Assembly: GCF_000787575.1 (NCBI RefSeq)
Contig: NW_012236527.1
Span: 620,001-684,000 of the forward strand
Reading direction: 5' to 3'
Source: Acytostelium subglobosum LB1
Lineage: Eukaryota > Evosea > Eumycetozoa > Acytosteliales > Acytosteliaceae
DNA length: 64,000 nucleotides
A program made the position numbers and the translations under genes. Under the pieces are notes generated by a model. It saw only the letters and a list, made by a program, of their open reading frames with translations, searched no databases and was not told where the DNA came from. Of the stretch, positions 44,333-55,806 are shown piece after piece. The number at the start of each line of letters is the position of its first letter. The first letter of the stretch is position 1.

Positions 44333-47300
44333 CTACTCCATCATCATACCATTCGATGAACCTAGACAGAATGACATTGTTGATGGCTCTTGTTCAGTGA
44401 CTGAACCTTCCTTCTTCTCTCCCATTCTCACAATGTCCTTGAATAACTTTGCATTGTTGTTGCTGATACTTGTTATCTTGGCCTCCTTCTTCTTCATCAG
44501 GTTCTCTTCTTGTTCACTCAACTCTTGTTCAATCTGTGATAGACGCTTCTTGGTGTCCTTGGCCAACACACCTCGCACACTTTCAATCTCGGCGCGTGAC
44601 TTGTCTTCCTGCTCCTCGCGCCATACCTCCACCTCGGACTCCTTATCGGCAATCTCCTTTGCCACACGAGCCAGACGTTGTTCCATCTCCTTCTTTGTGG
44701 CCAGCATACTATGTGCTCTCTTGCTCTCGACCGATGCGCCATCCTTGACCTTCTTCAGCTTCATCGAAGTGACCTCCATCTCTAAGTTAGCTCCATCCTT
44801 CTCCTTTGAAGCATCTTCAATCATCACCATGGCAGCCATCAATTTGCGCTCCAACTCTCTCTTCTTCTCCTCGGCAGTGCCACGCTCTGACAATGAATGA
44901 TCCAACAACTCTTGCTCGGTCTTGCGCTCAGCTCTTGTGCGCTCCAGACGACTCTCCAGACGTAGTTGCTTGGCGCCCATCTGTGCCACCTGTTGATCAA
45001 TGTTGCCAAGCTCCTTGCTCTTGATTGACTCGATCGCGTTCAACTTTAGCATCTCTCGGCCATACTTGACATCGACAGTCTCAATCGCCTGCTTCTGCTT
45101 ATCATACATTGTAGCCTCGACACCTTTCAATCTCCTCTTCTCCTCACTGAGCTCCGACTTTTTGTTGTCCAGCTCTGCCTCTTCCTCGATCATTCTGATC
45201 ATCACTCTCTTGCCCTCGGTCTGTGTGTCCTCGATGCCTGAACGCAACTCATCATTGGCAGAGTCCAGTCGCACTGTCTGGCGATCTTGTGCCAACAACT
45301 CTATACTGGCCTGCTCCAGACTCTTTCTCAGTCTCTGCTTTCTGTCGATCAGTTGTTGATTGGCCTTCTCTAACTCTTGATTGAGTTGCTTCTCCAGCTC
45401 GACTTGCTCCAGAGTACGGGTCTTCTCCTTGGCCGTGCGTTCAATCTTCTCCTCAGTGACCTGTCGCTCGATGCCCTCCATATGGATGTCAAGTGTGTAT
45501 GACCTGTTGTGTTGAGCCATGACCTCCACCTCTCTCTGTACGTTCTCGGTGGCATAAGCTTCACGGACCAACTCTGTCGTAGCCTTTAACATCTCAACCT
45601 TCATCTCGGCACGCTCATCATAGAGTTCATTCTTGTCACGATCAAAGTCTCTCTTTAGCTTGCCCAATGCCTCGCGATGTTCACCCTGCAGTGCCTTGAC
45701 AGACTCCTTCTTCTCGGTGATTGTAATGTCCAGGTCCAGCTTCCTCTCGCTCAACTCCTCGGTGATCTCTTCACGTTTGATCTCCAACCTCTTCTTCTCG
45801 CGTCGCAAAGTGTCTAGATGCTCTTCGACATCATTGGTCTCGACCTTGATGACCTCGGTCTGTTTCTTGATGTAGACAGTGTCGTTTTTGAATCGATCCA
45901 CCTCCATCTTTAGCTCCTTTACATTTCTCGTGGCACTATCGATACCGCGCTCAGTGTCAATCCTTGTGCGTACCACTCGGTCTGTGTTCTCCTTGGCAGC
46001 GTTCAGTTGATCCTGGATCATGCGTCTTGCACTCTCTATCCTATTCTTGTCATCGCGGGCATCGTACAGCTTGTGCATCAACACCTTCTCCTCCTTCTTC
46101 AATCCCTCAATGTTGACACTCAGCTGCTTGGTCTCGGCCTTGGCCTGCTCTAGCTTCCTCTTGGCATCGGTGATTCCAGTGGCGTCCAGCCTGGCCTTGA
46201 CAGCATCCATCTCTACCTGCAACACAGACATCTCGCGCTCCAAGTCCACTTTGGCACTGTCCAACTTGACCTCGCACTCCTTTCTGTCAGACTCGGCAAC
46301 TTGTACCTGACCCTTTATCTGAGCCAAGTTCATCGATAGTCCAATAGCCTCATGTTCCAACTGCTTGATGATGACAGCCTCCTTCTCATATTCTTCCTGC
46401 AACTGCTCTTCGGTCATTGGAGCCTCGGTCTGGAGCACGGTCAGCTCCTCCTCCAGCTGTTTCACCTGAACTGTGTAGGTCGAACGTTGCTGGTCCCACT
46501 GATGTGCATAGTCCTTGGCCTTGTCCTCAAACTTCTCTTGGATGTTCAAGTTCTCAACCTTGACCGTGTTGATCCTACGACGCATCTGATCAATCTTCTC
46601 CTTGCTCTCATGGGCACGACTCTGGTACAATTGGATGGCGCTCTCAATCTGAACGATGGTGGCAGTGTTGGCGGCGATCTTCTCGTCGGCACTCTTGATC
46701 ACCTCGGATGGTATGACTGGTTCCTCATCAGCCAGTTGATTGAACTTGTTGAACACATATGCTATGAATGCGATGTTTAGACGACCATTGGCATTGACAA
46801 TGTCATCAGTAGTGATGAACTTTCGACATTGAATCTTGGCAGCAGACTCGAGGAACATTGTGGCGCGCTTGGACAGGTCTGGCTCATTGAGTGCATCCAA
46901 CGTACATGTCTTTGGTGCAAGTTGATTGAATAGTATAATGTACACTTCTGAATCACGAATGTCCGATGCAAAGTTGGACACACGACGATCAGACTTTGCA
47001 TTGGCCAAGTGATGATTGACCCATCTTATCAATATCTCGTCGGGTACCATTTCATCAACATTATCCATCGCACCCAAATCCAGTATCTCAGCCTTGACCC
47101 TCGAGGCCAGTCTTGACACCTTGTTCAACAAGTCCAACTTTACCAATTGCCAAAGTATTGACAATATTAAATGTCTCTGTTAATATTGAATGATTGATTG
47201 ATTGGAGATGGTTAGTTATGTGTGATTGATTGATGGACATGGAATGGTTCCTTACCTTTCCTTCATGGAAATCAGTTGGACCAATATTGATCACATAACA

Positions 47301-47738
47301 TCCAATTGTCCTGGCAGACTTTAGACATATATCCAAGTTGACATTCTTTTCAAAGATGTTCAACTTGTTGGATAACTTAATATCCTTCTCATTGATCACT
47401 CCAGGTCTAATAGCATTTATAAGTTTACTAAAATGGGTGGATGAGTTAGTGGAATGATTCCATGTGATGATTGATTGATTGACTGATCATGAAACATACC
47501 ATAATATTACACCATCTGCTAGTGAGGCGAATATTGAGTCTGATTGTGGATCGATTGGTATGATTGTGGACAGTCTTTGATCTTTCCTAAGTAAGAAGTT
47601 GACATGTTCCACAAGACCTTGTTTCTCCTCGTCGTGATAGGTATGCATTACACTGTCTCTGGTATCAGCTCTCAACAATCTTCTATTATTGTTGACGAAT
47701 GATCCAGAGCTAATTGTCTTTGTAGACGAAGCCATCAT
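44333..47738 (-). CDS. Fimbrin-like tandem CH domains with long coiled coil
   Basis: Exons 47738-47500, 47427-47256 and 47176-44333; 1084 residues. The joins give the fimbrin-type CH1 sequence: EEKQGLVEHVNFLL, IPIDPQSDSIFASLADGVIL-C-KLINAIRPGVINE, then LNIFEKNVNLDICLKSARTI and GPTDFHEGKRHLILSILWQL. A second CH domain follows (about residues 180-290: ILIRWVNHHLANAKSDRRV ... RKFITTDDIVNANGRLN). The remaining 750 residues are a nearly unbroken coiled coil (Glu/Lys/Arg heptads) with no third or fourth CH domain and no EF-hands. Fimbrins bundle actin with four CH domains; here one actin-binding pair sits on a long rod, so a dimeric actin cross-linker or scaffold is likely (inference). The gene is convergent with the cyclase gene. 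Confidence 0.85.
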
Positions 47739-48765
47739 CGCTACTTGATTGTTGTGTTGATGAGTTTGATTGATTGATTGATTAATTGATTGATTGATGA
47801 TGTATCTTGGTGTTGGATGGATGGATGGATGGTAGATTGAACGAGTGACCCTTGAGTTGGGTATGGTAATACTACTACTTCGTCAAGTATTAGATTACTA
47901 AAGGTAGGTATGTATAATAGATTGGAACAATAGAGTTGATCACACTGATTGATTCAGTTACACTTGGTGTCAATAAAGATGCCCAGCAAAGTAACAATTA
48001 ACAATAACTAATAATGAATATCATCATCATCATCATCATTAACCGGGGATGCATGGATGGATGGATGGATGGACTAATGGTTGTTGGTTAGTTAGGGTTG
48101 GTTAGTTGGTTGATTGGGAACCGATGCGATGCGATGCGATGTCCCTGTGCGGCAAGCAAATGCATTGATGATGATATGTGTCTGGTAGTGTGACATGTGC
48201 GTGCGTGTGCCCTTTGCCTATCATTCATCCATCCATCACCCTGCTCACTCCTCACTCTCCTCACTTCCCGAATTAGCTCCAACAACAACCTTGAGTGCCA
48301 CTGCAAATGAAATCCAATCAATCAATCAATCAAATATACGTATATCTTATCTGTGTTATGTGTGTCATGGGTTTATATGTTGTTTGTTGAGGTTGATGCG
48401 TGTATTGGTGTATAACAATAACTCATCATGGGGTGAGTGTGAACTTGATCACCTGATCATATTCGCGTGTGTTTGTGTTTCTTTGTGTGAATCTGATCAA
48501 GTTTCACCCATCCACATACTCAATATAACCAATTTAATATAATTTAAATAATAATATGTTGTCCAAGGACAAGACAGTTAATACATATACTTCGGCATTA
48601 TCATATTCCGATACATGTCCATTGTGATTATCATTTTCCGATCAGTTACCCATCAACCTAACCCAAAACCAATCAACTTCTTCAAGTATCGTATTAACCT
48701 AATTTGGACGTATATTCATTTAATCAAATAATTCATTGTCTAAAAGGTAGAATAATAATAATAAT
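47739..48765. other. Intergenic region with simple repeats
   Basis: About 1 kb between divergent genes. It holds (GATT)n near 47767-47797, (GGAT)n at about 47815-47832 and 48055-48073, (ATC)n near 48020 and a GCGAT repeat at 48122-48140. No coding exon or structured RNA is supported. Confidence 0.5.
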
Positions 48766-49224
48766 ATGGAGCTAATACTACCACGGAAACCAAATGATCA
48801 TAAAGGAAAACCGACATTACAGGAACAGATTGATTTGGCTTATGTTGGTGTTAGAGTAAACAAACAATTTATAGTAGAAATATTGAATGTATTATGTTTC
48901 AAATATAGATTTAATAAGATAACAAGAAAAGAGTTGATTGATAACTTGACTCTATTATTCAATGATGATATAGCACATTTCTACGCAGATCTAATGGATA
49001 GTATTGGAGAGGGTAGATATCAACCTCCTGATTCAATAGTATACTCAATGATTACAACAAAGAGATTTATAGATAAAGTATTGGAATACAAAGATGAATA
49101 CATGGAATTCTTAACTGATAGGCAACTTCTGAGTAAATTGTTAATACTATCTCCAATCCGATCATCAAACAATCCATTCCTACATGATTATGTTATGGTC
49201 AATCCATCAATAAATATTCAATAA
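48766..49224 (+). CDS. Short unrecognised gene, AT-rich codons
   Basis: A single exon of 152 residues from MELILPRKPNDHKGKPTLQE to NPSINIQ. The composition is protein-like, with alternating hydrophobic and charged residues (QFIVEILNVLCFKYRF, KELIDNLTLLFNDDIAHFY, RFIDKVLEYKDEYMEFL), and a mostly helical soluble fold is likely. There is no signal peptide, membrane segment or motif that I know. Codon use (AGA, ATA, TTA, AAT) is clearly more AT-rich than in the neighbouring kelch, fimbrin-like and cyclase genes, which may mean low expression, a recent origin or transfer. It is convergent with the kelch gene, with a 126-bp gap. Confidence 0.6.
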   Translation: MELILPRKPNDHKGKPTLQEQIDLAYVGVRVNKQFIVEILNVLCFKYRFNKITRKELIDNLTLLFNDDIAHFYADLMDSIGEGRYQPPDSIVYSMITTKRFIDKVLEYKDEYMEFLTDRQLLSKLLILSPIRSSNNPFLHDYVMVNPSINIQ

Positions 49225-49350
49225 TCACTCAGTTGTAGTTCATCTTGGTCCTAGATATATGATCGATCAATCCATCAATCCACCCCACCCTCAATCAATG
49301 ATTATTTAATTGATAGATTGATTGATTGGATATAAATATATTCTAAATAT

Positions 49351-50955
49351 TTATTGAGCTGATACACCTATCTCCAACTTTGAATGTTGGTTGATGTTGG
49401 TAAGAGGTTTAAAGTGTTGTAATAATGTCCTGAGTTCGGTTGAGAAGGACATTACGGTGAGATCATCCATGGCACGACCATCATAACCTCCAAACATGTA
49501 GACTTTGTCGCCGACGACATCTGCACTAGCCATGTCGCGTGGGCTTGGAACTCCATGATGGAAGACTTGCTTGCTCCAGGTCTCAGAGATAGTGTCAAAG
49601 AAGTAGAGCTTCTTGGTGACCTTGCCCTTGATCAGATGCTGGCCGCCAAACACTCCAACCAAGTGACCAATGAGGAAAACACAGCTGAATGTACAGACTT
49701 GGACCAGTTGGTTGGATGGGACGTGGCGCCACTCTGAGGTGATCGTGTCAAAGATGTGAATGTCATTGAATCGCTCCTTCCAAGAGTCGCCAGCACCACC
49801 TCCAAACATGTAGAGCTTGGTACCGACTGTGACCAGACGGTGGCCACAACGGGATGATGGAAGGTCGCCCTTGGCCTCGACCTCACTCCAGGTCATTGTC
49901 TGTGTATCAAACACGTAGAACTCGTCCAGGTCTTGCAGCTCCCAGCGGGAATCTCGGTTGATGCCGCCAAATACATAGAGTTTGCTGCCAATGACTGCTG
50001 AAGCGTGGTTGGTACGCGAGCGGGGTGGCTTGCCGTGAACGACTGGGCTGGTCCAGGAGAAGGTCTCAGTGTCAAAGATTGAGAGGTCAAAGTAGACACC
50101 AGAGCCATCGAATCCACCAAACACATATATCTTATTGCCAACGGACACTGAAGTGTGACGGGCAAACTTGGGTACCTTGCCTCCATTGACGTGAACTCTG
50201 TGGAATCTATGTGTCTCTGTGTCGTAACGGAATATATCGCTGAAACGTCTCAGCTGAGTCTCTTGGCCTCCAATATAATAAATCGATGATCCAACAACTG
50301 TTCCAGTGTGTTGATATCTTGCTGATGGGCCAGGACCCTTAATGCGAAGGGATATTGCCGAGACAACTCCCTTGCCGGATGTGATCTCTCTAAGATGATA
50401 ATAATTCTTCCAGGAGAAATCTGTCAGACCCTCCTGCGCCAGCAGGGACATCTTGTTGGCTTGTGGCATCCATTGCTTCTCGACATTGAACTTCCAAAGA
50501 CCGACATCCTGCACCAGACGGTACATGTCGCGAGACACCAGACTAAGGTTATAGATCATGTCCAAGTTGAAGCTCTGTGAAATGCGGATGATCAACTCTT
50601 CGGGCAGGTTGGTCAGAGGGAACACGCCCTCAAACTTGCGAGACTTTCCATTGCTATTGGTTGAGTTGTTGTGATTGTTGTGGTTGACTAACATAAGCTT
50701 GCTCATTCTTGATTGGTACTTTGGTCGTTGTTGACGGATAGTGTTGTTGGCGTTTGGTGATTGATTGGCTTGGTTGCACTTGTCTGTTGAAGATGAATGG
50801 CGATTGGATGATTTGATCGCGTGGAATAAACTATCGAATATATGACTAAAGAATGATGTATGATGATGACCAGTACTTTGATTTCCACTATTCTCTGTAC
50901 CAATATTGTTGGAGGACTTGGACCTTCTTGATTTAGATCTAGATACAACTGGCAT
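49351..50955 (-). CDS. F-box / kelch-repeat protein
   Basis: A single exon of 534 residues. The first 110 residues are Ser/Asn-rich and basic (SRSKSRRSKSS). Residues about 112-160 match an F-box (PLTNLPEELIIRISQSFNLD ... SLVSRDMYRLVQDVGLWKF). From about 205 to 500 there are six kelch motifs with the usual pairs of Gly and spaced Tyr/Trp (NKIYVFGGFDGSG, SKLYVFGGINRDS, TKLYMFGGGAGDSW, DKVYMFGGYDGRA). That is the layout of an SCF substrate receptor using a six-bladed propeller to bind its target. The DCN1-like protein encoded at 9 kb acts on the same ligase class, but the genes are not linked functionally by position. Confidence 0.9.
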   Translation of the reverse strand: MPVVSRSKSRRSKSSNNIGTENSGNQSTGHHHTSFFSHIFDSLFHAIKSSNRHSSSTDKCNQANQSPNANNTIRQQRPKYQSRMSKLMLVNHNNHNNSTNSNGKSRKFEGVFPLTNLPEELIIRISQSFNLDMIYNLSLVSRDMYRLVQDVGLWKFNVEKQWMPQANKMSLLAQEGLTDFSWKNYYHLREITSGKGVVSAISLRIKGPGPSARYQHTGTVVGSSIYYIGGQETQLRRFSDIFRYDTETHRFHRVHVNGGKVPKFARHTSVSVGNKIYVFGGFDGSGVYFDLSIFDTETFSWTSPVVHGKPPRSRTNHASAVIGSKLYVFGGINRDSRWELQDLDEFYVFDTQTMTWSEVEAKGDLPSSRCGHRLVTVGTKLYMFGGGAGDSWKERFNDIHIFDTITSEWRHVPSNQLVQVCTFSCVFLIGHLVGVFGGQHLIKGKVTKKLYFFDTISETWSKQVFHHGVPSPRDMASADVVGDKVYMFGGYDGRAMDDLTVMSFSTELRTLLQHFKPLTNINQHSKLEIGVSAQ

Positions 50956-51605
50956 TGTTGTTGTTTGGTGTATATATAATAATAAATAATACTACTCTTT
51001 TTAACTTGAATAATAATAATTGATAGATGGATTGAATGAATGGACAAATATGGAAATAAAGTTGGAATGTTTGGTTGTTTGGTTGTTTGATTGATTGATT
51101 GATTGAATGAATAGAAATGGTTGGATTATTATGATATAAGACAAGAGACAGGAATGATAAATAGGGTGGTGTATCCGATCAGACGTCTGCGGAATGAGTG
51201 TTATGTGTTGCGAGAACGTGTGTGGTTGGTTGGTGTGTGGTGGACTGATTGATTGATTGACTGAACTGATTGATAGTTGAGTGTGTGTGATCTTGATGAT
51301 GATTGTCCAGTATACAAATATATAAAAGGGGTTTGGATTGTTGTGATGACTGGCTATATGTATGTATATATGTATGATTGGAGAGTAGATAAATAATGAT
51401 TGTAGGCTTGGTCGACCTAACTACAACTCTACGACTAATTATAGACAATCTGATTGATGTGTACGTTTGAACTTGGTTGATGCTATCAAAGTATGTATAT
51501 GTACAACAATTGACGACAAGGTTTGGTAATTCGGTCACACTTGCCCTCCCTCCTCAGAGTATTTATAAACAATAGTGGTAGGTGATGATGATGATGTTGC
51601 TTTTA

Positions 51606-51662
51606 ATCCAGGGTTCAACGACCCCCGGGTGTCGATGAGATGGACCACTTGTGGCCGGGGTC
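51606..51662. other. GC-rich stem-loop element
   Basis: GACCCC at 51620-51625 pairs with GGGGTC at 51657-51662 and the stem extends by a few pairs inward. An alternative small hairpin GGGT/ACCC lies just 5'. The patch is GC-rich in an AT-rich spacer. It could be a small RNA or a regulatory element; neither can be shown. Confidence 0.25.
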
Positions 51663-52697
51663 ATCAATTGTCGTCGTATCGATTACTGCATAAGGTTGGA
51701 ATGGGTGTATGTGTGTTTGATGGTATTCGACTGCCACGTCCTAGCGTGTGAGAGAAAGAGGGAAGGAAGGAAGGTGCATCGATGTCCCGGTGTGAAGGGC
51801 GAGTGATAGGCCAGGTCCCGCATCCACATCATCAACATCAGGATGGTGGCACTCTGGCAAGATGAATCGAAAAGACATAGTATGTTGTCATAGTGATGTT
51901 GAAAGAGGTAGCTCTTTGGGATCGTGATAATGCAAGGTGGTGTGGGTGGTGAAAGAACGAGAACTGCACTCTGCCCCCCATGTTAGCCTGGTAACCCACC
52001 AAACCATCATGATGGTTCGATGTTAAAGCTGAAATGGAGAGAGAATGATGCATGTTTTTCAGGCCCAAATATTTGTGTGTGATTGGCGAGTGATAGACCT
52101 TGTTTGATTATGTGTAGCACAGTAGTATTGACAACAGGTATTTCCAAAACAGTCGATTTTAGGTCGACATCGGTAATACTAAACAAAGCGTCATAGTCAC
52201 AATCTTAATATAACTTTGGGACTTTGGTGTCTGATAATCATTCGAAGAATGAATGGACTGTGAATGGGGGATGACTCATCCGAGTCCAAGGCCCAGAGGC
52301 AAAGTATGATGTTTATGGAAAGGTAAGTGTTGTCAAGACTTACATGATTGTAAAGTAATATGTATTATAATATTGATGTGGAATATGATGTTTATATTAT
52401 TATTATTATTACTTACAAGTTTGATTGAATGAATGATAACTCAACTGATGATGAAGTTGAACACTGAATGAATGGTCATTTATAAAGGTGTGGTAGAGGG
52501 GAATGAACAGGTGTAAACCATGGAGCATCTCTCAGTCAATCAAACTGGCAGCTCCTTTATTCAATCATACAGTCAATCTAAGTATTGACCAAGGATTAAG
52601 AGTGTTTATAACACCACCACAATGTGTGTGGCTGTGGTCAATGGGCGAGCACATTTGAAACAGGTCAGTGTGATTGACTGAGGTCCATTCAATTCCA

Positions 52698-52759
52698 AAG
52701 CCCCAAGTGTCAAAAACAAGGGTTGTTTTTACGTGTGGTTTTTGGGGCTTCTTTTTTTT
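52698..52759 (+). other. Hairpin followed by T8
   Basis: AAGCCCCAA (52698-52706) and TTGGGGCTT (52742-52750) form a 9-bp stem, with a nested AAAAACAA/TTGTTTTT stem in the loop. A run of eight T follows on the plus strand. A T run after a stem is how an RNA polymerase III transcript could end, but no promoter elements were identified. Confidence 0.3.
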
Positions 52760-53557
52760 GAGATCTGTTATCATAGCCATTAATGCCAAGATCAACAAGT
52801 CCAACCAAAATACGATATTTTGTGTGTAAGTGTCTTTTGACAATTAGAGTCTTGTGAGTGGAACAGAATAAGTTGGTTCAATCTTTTATTATTTGACTCG
52901 TTGTTTGATGTTGCCGAATTATGCATCATCGGTGTCCGCCTCAGATCATGTTTCAACCTTCTTAATAAAGAATATCAATTGCTGATTGGATGATTCAAAA
53001 GCTCCAAAGTATGAAACTGATCAATTTTGAGTACCTTGATATTACATGTACCCAAGGGTTGAGATTTAAGTAATGATACATCCCATTGGCTAAAGGAACA
53101 CCACTATCAAAATGGTTTGATTGAGTAAAGGGTCACCCTTTAAGGCCATGGGCAGACCCTAACCAAAAAAGGACATTCAATCAATAATATTCTGTTGTTG
53201 GCTGGAGGAATGCAAATGTTATTTCTCACAACAGACTCAAACGAGTTGAACAACATCATTCCGAATTTACAATACACTCATACATTATCATTTGTATTTT
53301 AATAAATAAATATGTTGAAGGAGACATCCACTCACTTCAGATTGCTCCATGGATAAATGGGGATACTATTCCCTTAACTTAAAAGGTCTTGTTATTAATA
53401 ATCAACCTACTCCATCATGAGTTGAAGTCAGTTGGAAATAATTCGACAAGTTGATATATTCTGAACAACAATAGAATCTAAACATCTTCTTACAATCGTG
53501 AGTATATATATATATGTCAGCTGGACTTTGGTTGATAAACTCGTCACTCACCAACTG

Positions 53558-53629
53558 CTTTTCCATTAGTGATCATTGTTAGAGCGAGGCTTGTGTTCAT
53601 TTTCAAAAGAAAGATCACTAATGGAAAAG
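53558..53629. repeat. 17-bp inverted repeat upstream of copy L
   Basis: CTTTTCCATTAGTGATC at 53558-53574 is repeated exactly in inverse orientation at 53613-53629, with a 38-nt loop. It lies 27 bp before the start codon of damaged copy L. Confidence 0.85.
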
Positions 53630-53655
53630 TAAAGATAATCCTATATATATACAAT

Positions 53656-55757
53656 ATGATACAGACTACAGTAGGTCATGATGTCATGTCACAAGTACTT
53701 AAGGCGTTTCTCCCAAGTGTGACTGTCGAGGCTCATGCAACAACAACACACAGAAGCAGAGACATGACAATGTCATTGTTGAGGTATTAAGCAACAGGAA
53801 ATTGCTAAAGAGGATTGTCAACGTGAGCAAGATACCATATCAGAAGACATTCAAGTACAACGAGCTTAATGTTGCCATGATTATGTTGCGCACTCGAGTC
53901 TATTCGCACAATGACTGCAAGGGTACATGACATTTATGCGAGGAAAAAGAGAAACAGTGGAGGAGAATAAGATGGATTGGCAACAGATGACATCAATACT
54001 CAAACGATTGATATCATTCTTGTATTATGATGAGATCGATTTCTATGATTATGATGATTGTCAGGATGCATGCCACAATCGATCAACTTATGTATAAACC
54101 CTTCAAGTTGTTGTTGCGTTGCGAGGACATCGAGTTGATGAAACTGGCATGCAATCATATCACATTCAATCATAATGATGTACATGATTATTGCGAGGAT
54201 GTATTCCGTCCATTGGTCGACGAGCAAGATGATGTACTCTATGGCGCCAAGAACAAACAACCTACCGATTCTGCCAAGTTGGAGCACTCACTCAACTTCC
54301 TCATTCAAGTGTACCAGCTCTATGGCAAGATTAAAAAACCGCCATCCAACGAGTCATTACAAGCATACAAGTCAGTACTCAATGTGGGCATGATATTCCT
54401 CAAGGTCTTTGCCTTCCTCTCGGCTACACCAAGAACGATTGATAAGCCACCTCTACTGCCGGTATCATTCGTCAGGAAGGGCATCTTTTTGAATGTGCGC
54501 CAGTCATACCAACAATCACATTTGGAGTCATTCATTCGATACTTCCTCTCGTTGGACAAGAAGAGACCTGGTCTGCTGCTTGGACTGGCAACCATCTGTA
54601 CATTTGGCACATTGGACATGGTCAAGATTGCTCATCAGATCGTTTCAAAAGAAGGAGGTCTGCCTCTTGGACATGATATTAGGCTCCAAAGTGTGAGCCC
54701 CAGGTCATTGGACATCATGGAGTACATCCAACTTCACAACCTGTACCCAATGGAGACCATCGAGATACTCACTCATGTTGCCTTGATGGCCGACCCCAAC
54801 ATGCTCAAGTCATTCCTTGTAACATACCCTGATGCACTGTTCGGACAGACAAACCCAGATGACGAAGAATATCTGAACGTTGATATCATATCCAAGAGAA
54901 TGATGAGGCATGATATGGACACACACAATGCCATTCGATCAATCTTGTTGGCCGAGTGTGAGCGATTACGTTGTTTGGAAGATGATGAGAGTGATTGTCT
55001 TATTCTTCGAGTGGATGAGATGACCGTTCAATCATACTCCAACAGTATTCTGAGGGAATCGACATTCGAACTACCTTTTGAGTTGGATGTTGATCCGGCC
55101 GTGGTAAACTATCTTCTCACTCAAGCACCGATTGGAGACTTCGGAACGGAGTTGACCTCTACAATCCTGGAGGCAGCTTGCCGACTTGGAATGACAGAGG
55201 GTGTTCACTTGATCGAGTTGCCCAATCAAGTGTTTGTCAATGTCCGATCCAACCCTTCATGCATGACCAGACTACTCTTGGCAGCACTCCAACGCGGTCA
55301 TCTCACAATCTGTCAGTATCTCATTGATCGTGGCGAACGATTCGACTGGTCATGGGCCGGCAATATCTCCTCTGTTGATGCGATTATTGAAATGCAAAGA
55401 CCAACAAACAATGATAAAGAGGCTATATTCTACGAGGCATGTAACAATAGCAACACCTCGATGGCAATGAACCTATATTCAAGAAGGTCTCAGGATATGG
55501 TGCTCTGTCGAAAGAAGTTGGCCGACTATGCCAAACAAAGTATCACTCGATGGGCCGACCCTGTCTACTTTGTGGCCTACATTGCAGGACTGATCGTCAA
55601 ATGTCCACCAACAACCAACAACAATGGTGCGTTGTACAACCATCAACTTTCCAAGAATTCATTCATTCTTTTGTTTGTTTCAGTGTTTGTTATTGGTTTG
55701 AGAATGTCAAACACTCCATTCAACCATTCATTTTTCAATTCAATTGAATTACCTTAA
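53656..55757 (+). pseudogene. Ankyrin-like paralogue, copy L (deleted and truncated)
   Basis: The start MIQTTVGHDVMSQVLKAFLP is followed by a one-base loss (CCCAAGT where copies M and N have CCCAAAGT) that destroys the CDC motif frame. At about 53892 some 350 nt present in copy N are missing: the sequence jumps from IMLR straight to the segment before DWQQM. A further shift lies near 54040. From 54060 to about 55640 the family frame is open for over 500 codons (LLLRCEDIELMKLACNHI, ICTFGTLDMVKIAHQIV, QRGHLTICQYLIDRGERF). After LIVKCPPTTNNN the homology ends in unrelated sequence, so the C-terminal module is lost. It belongs to a subfamily with M and N (KIPYQKTFKYNELN). Confidence 0.8.
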
Positions 55758-55785
55758 TATCTCATTCAATCAATCAATCAAACAA

Positions 55786-55806
55786 ACAAACAAACAAACA
55801 AACAAA
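55786..55806. repeat. (CAAA)n microsatellite in the leader of copy M
   Basis: Five perfect CAAA units and a partial one, ending at the ATG of copy M (55807). Confidence 0.8.

Larger units (their letters stand above)
50956..53555. other. 2.6-kb region without a convincing gene
   Basis: AT-rich, with short frames only. Two structured spots are noted separately (51606-51662 and 52698-52759). Fragments resembling GGGCGAGTGATAGGCCAGG recur here (51797) and after copy I (32847), which may be a dispersed short element. No transposon ends were recognised. Confidence 0.45.

Noticed and set aside
51179-52068. Minus-strand frames in the kelch-to-copy-L spacer
   Set aside because: Composed of simple repeats (Ser/Gln/Ile/Thr runs), with no splice partners or recognisable domains.
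52565-52843. Minus-strand 92-codon frame
   Set aside because: It runs through the nested hairpin and T8 element, has no start context or family, and breaks into low-complexity Lys.
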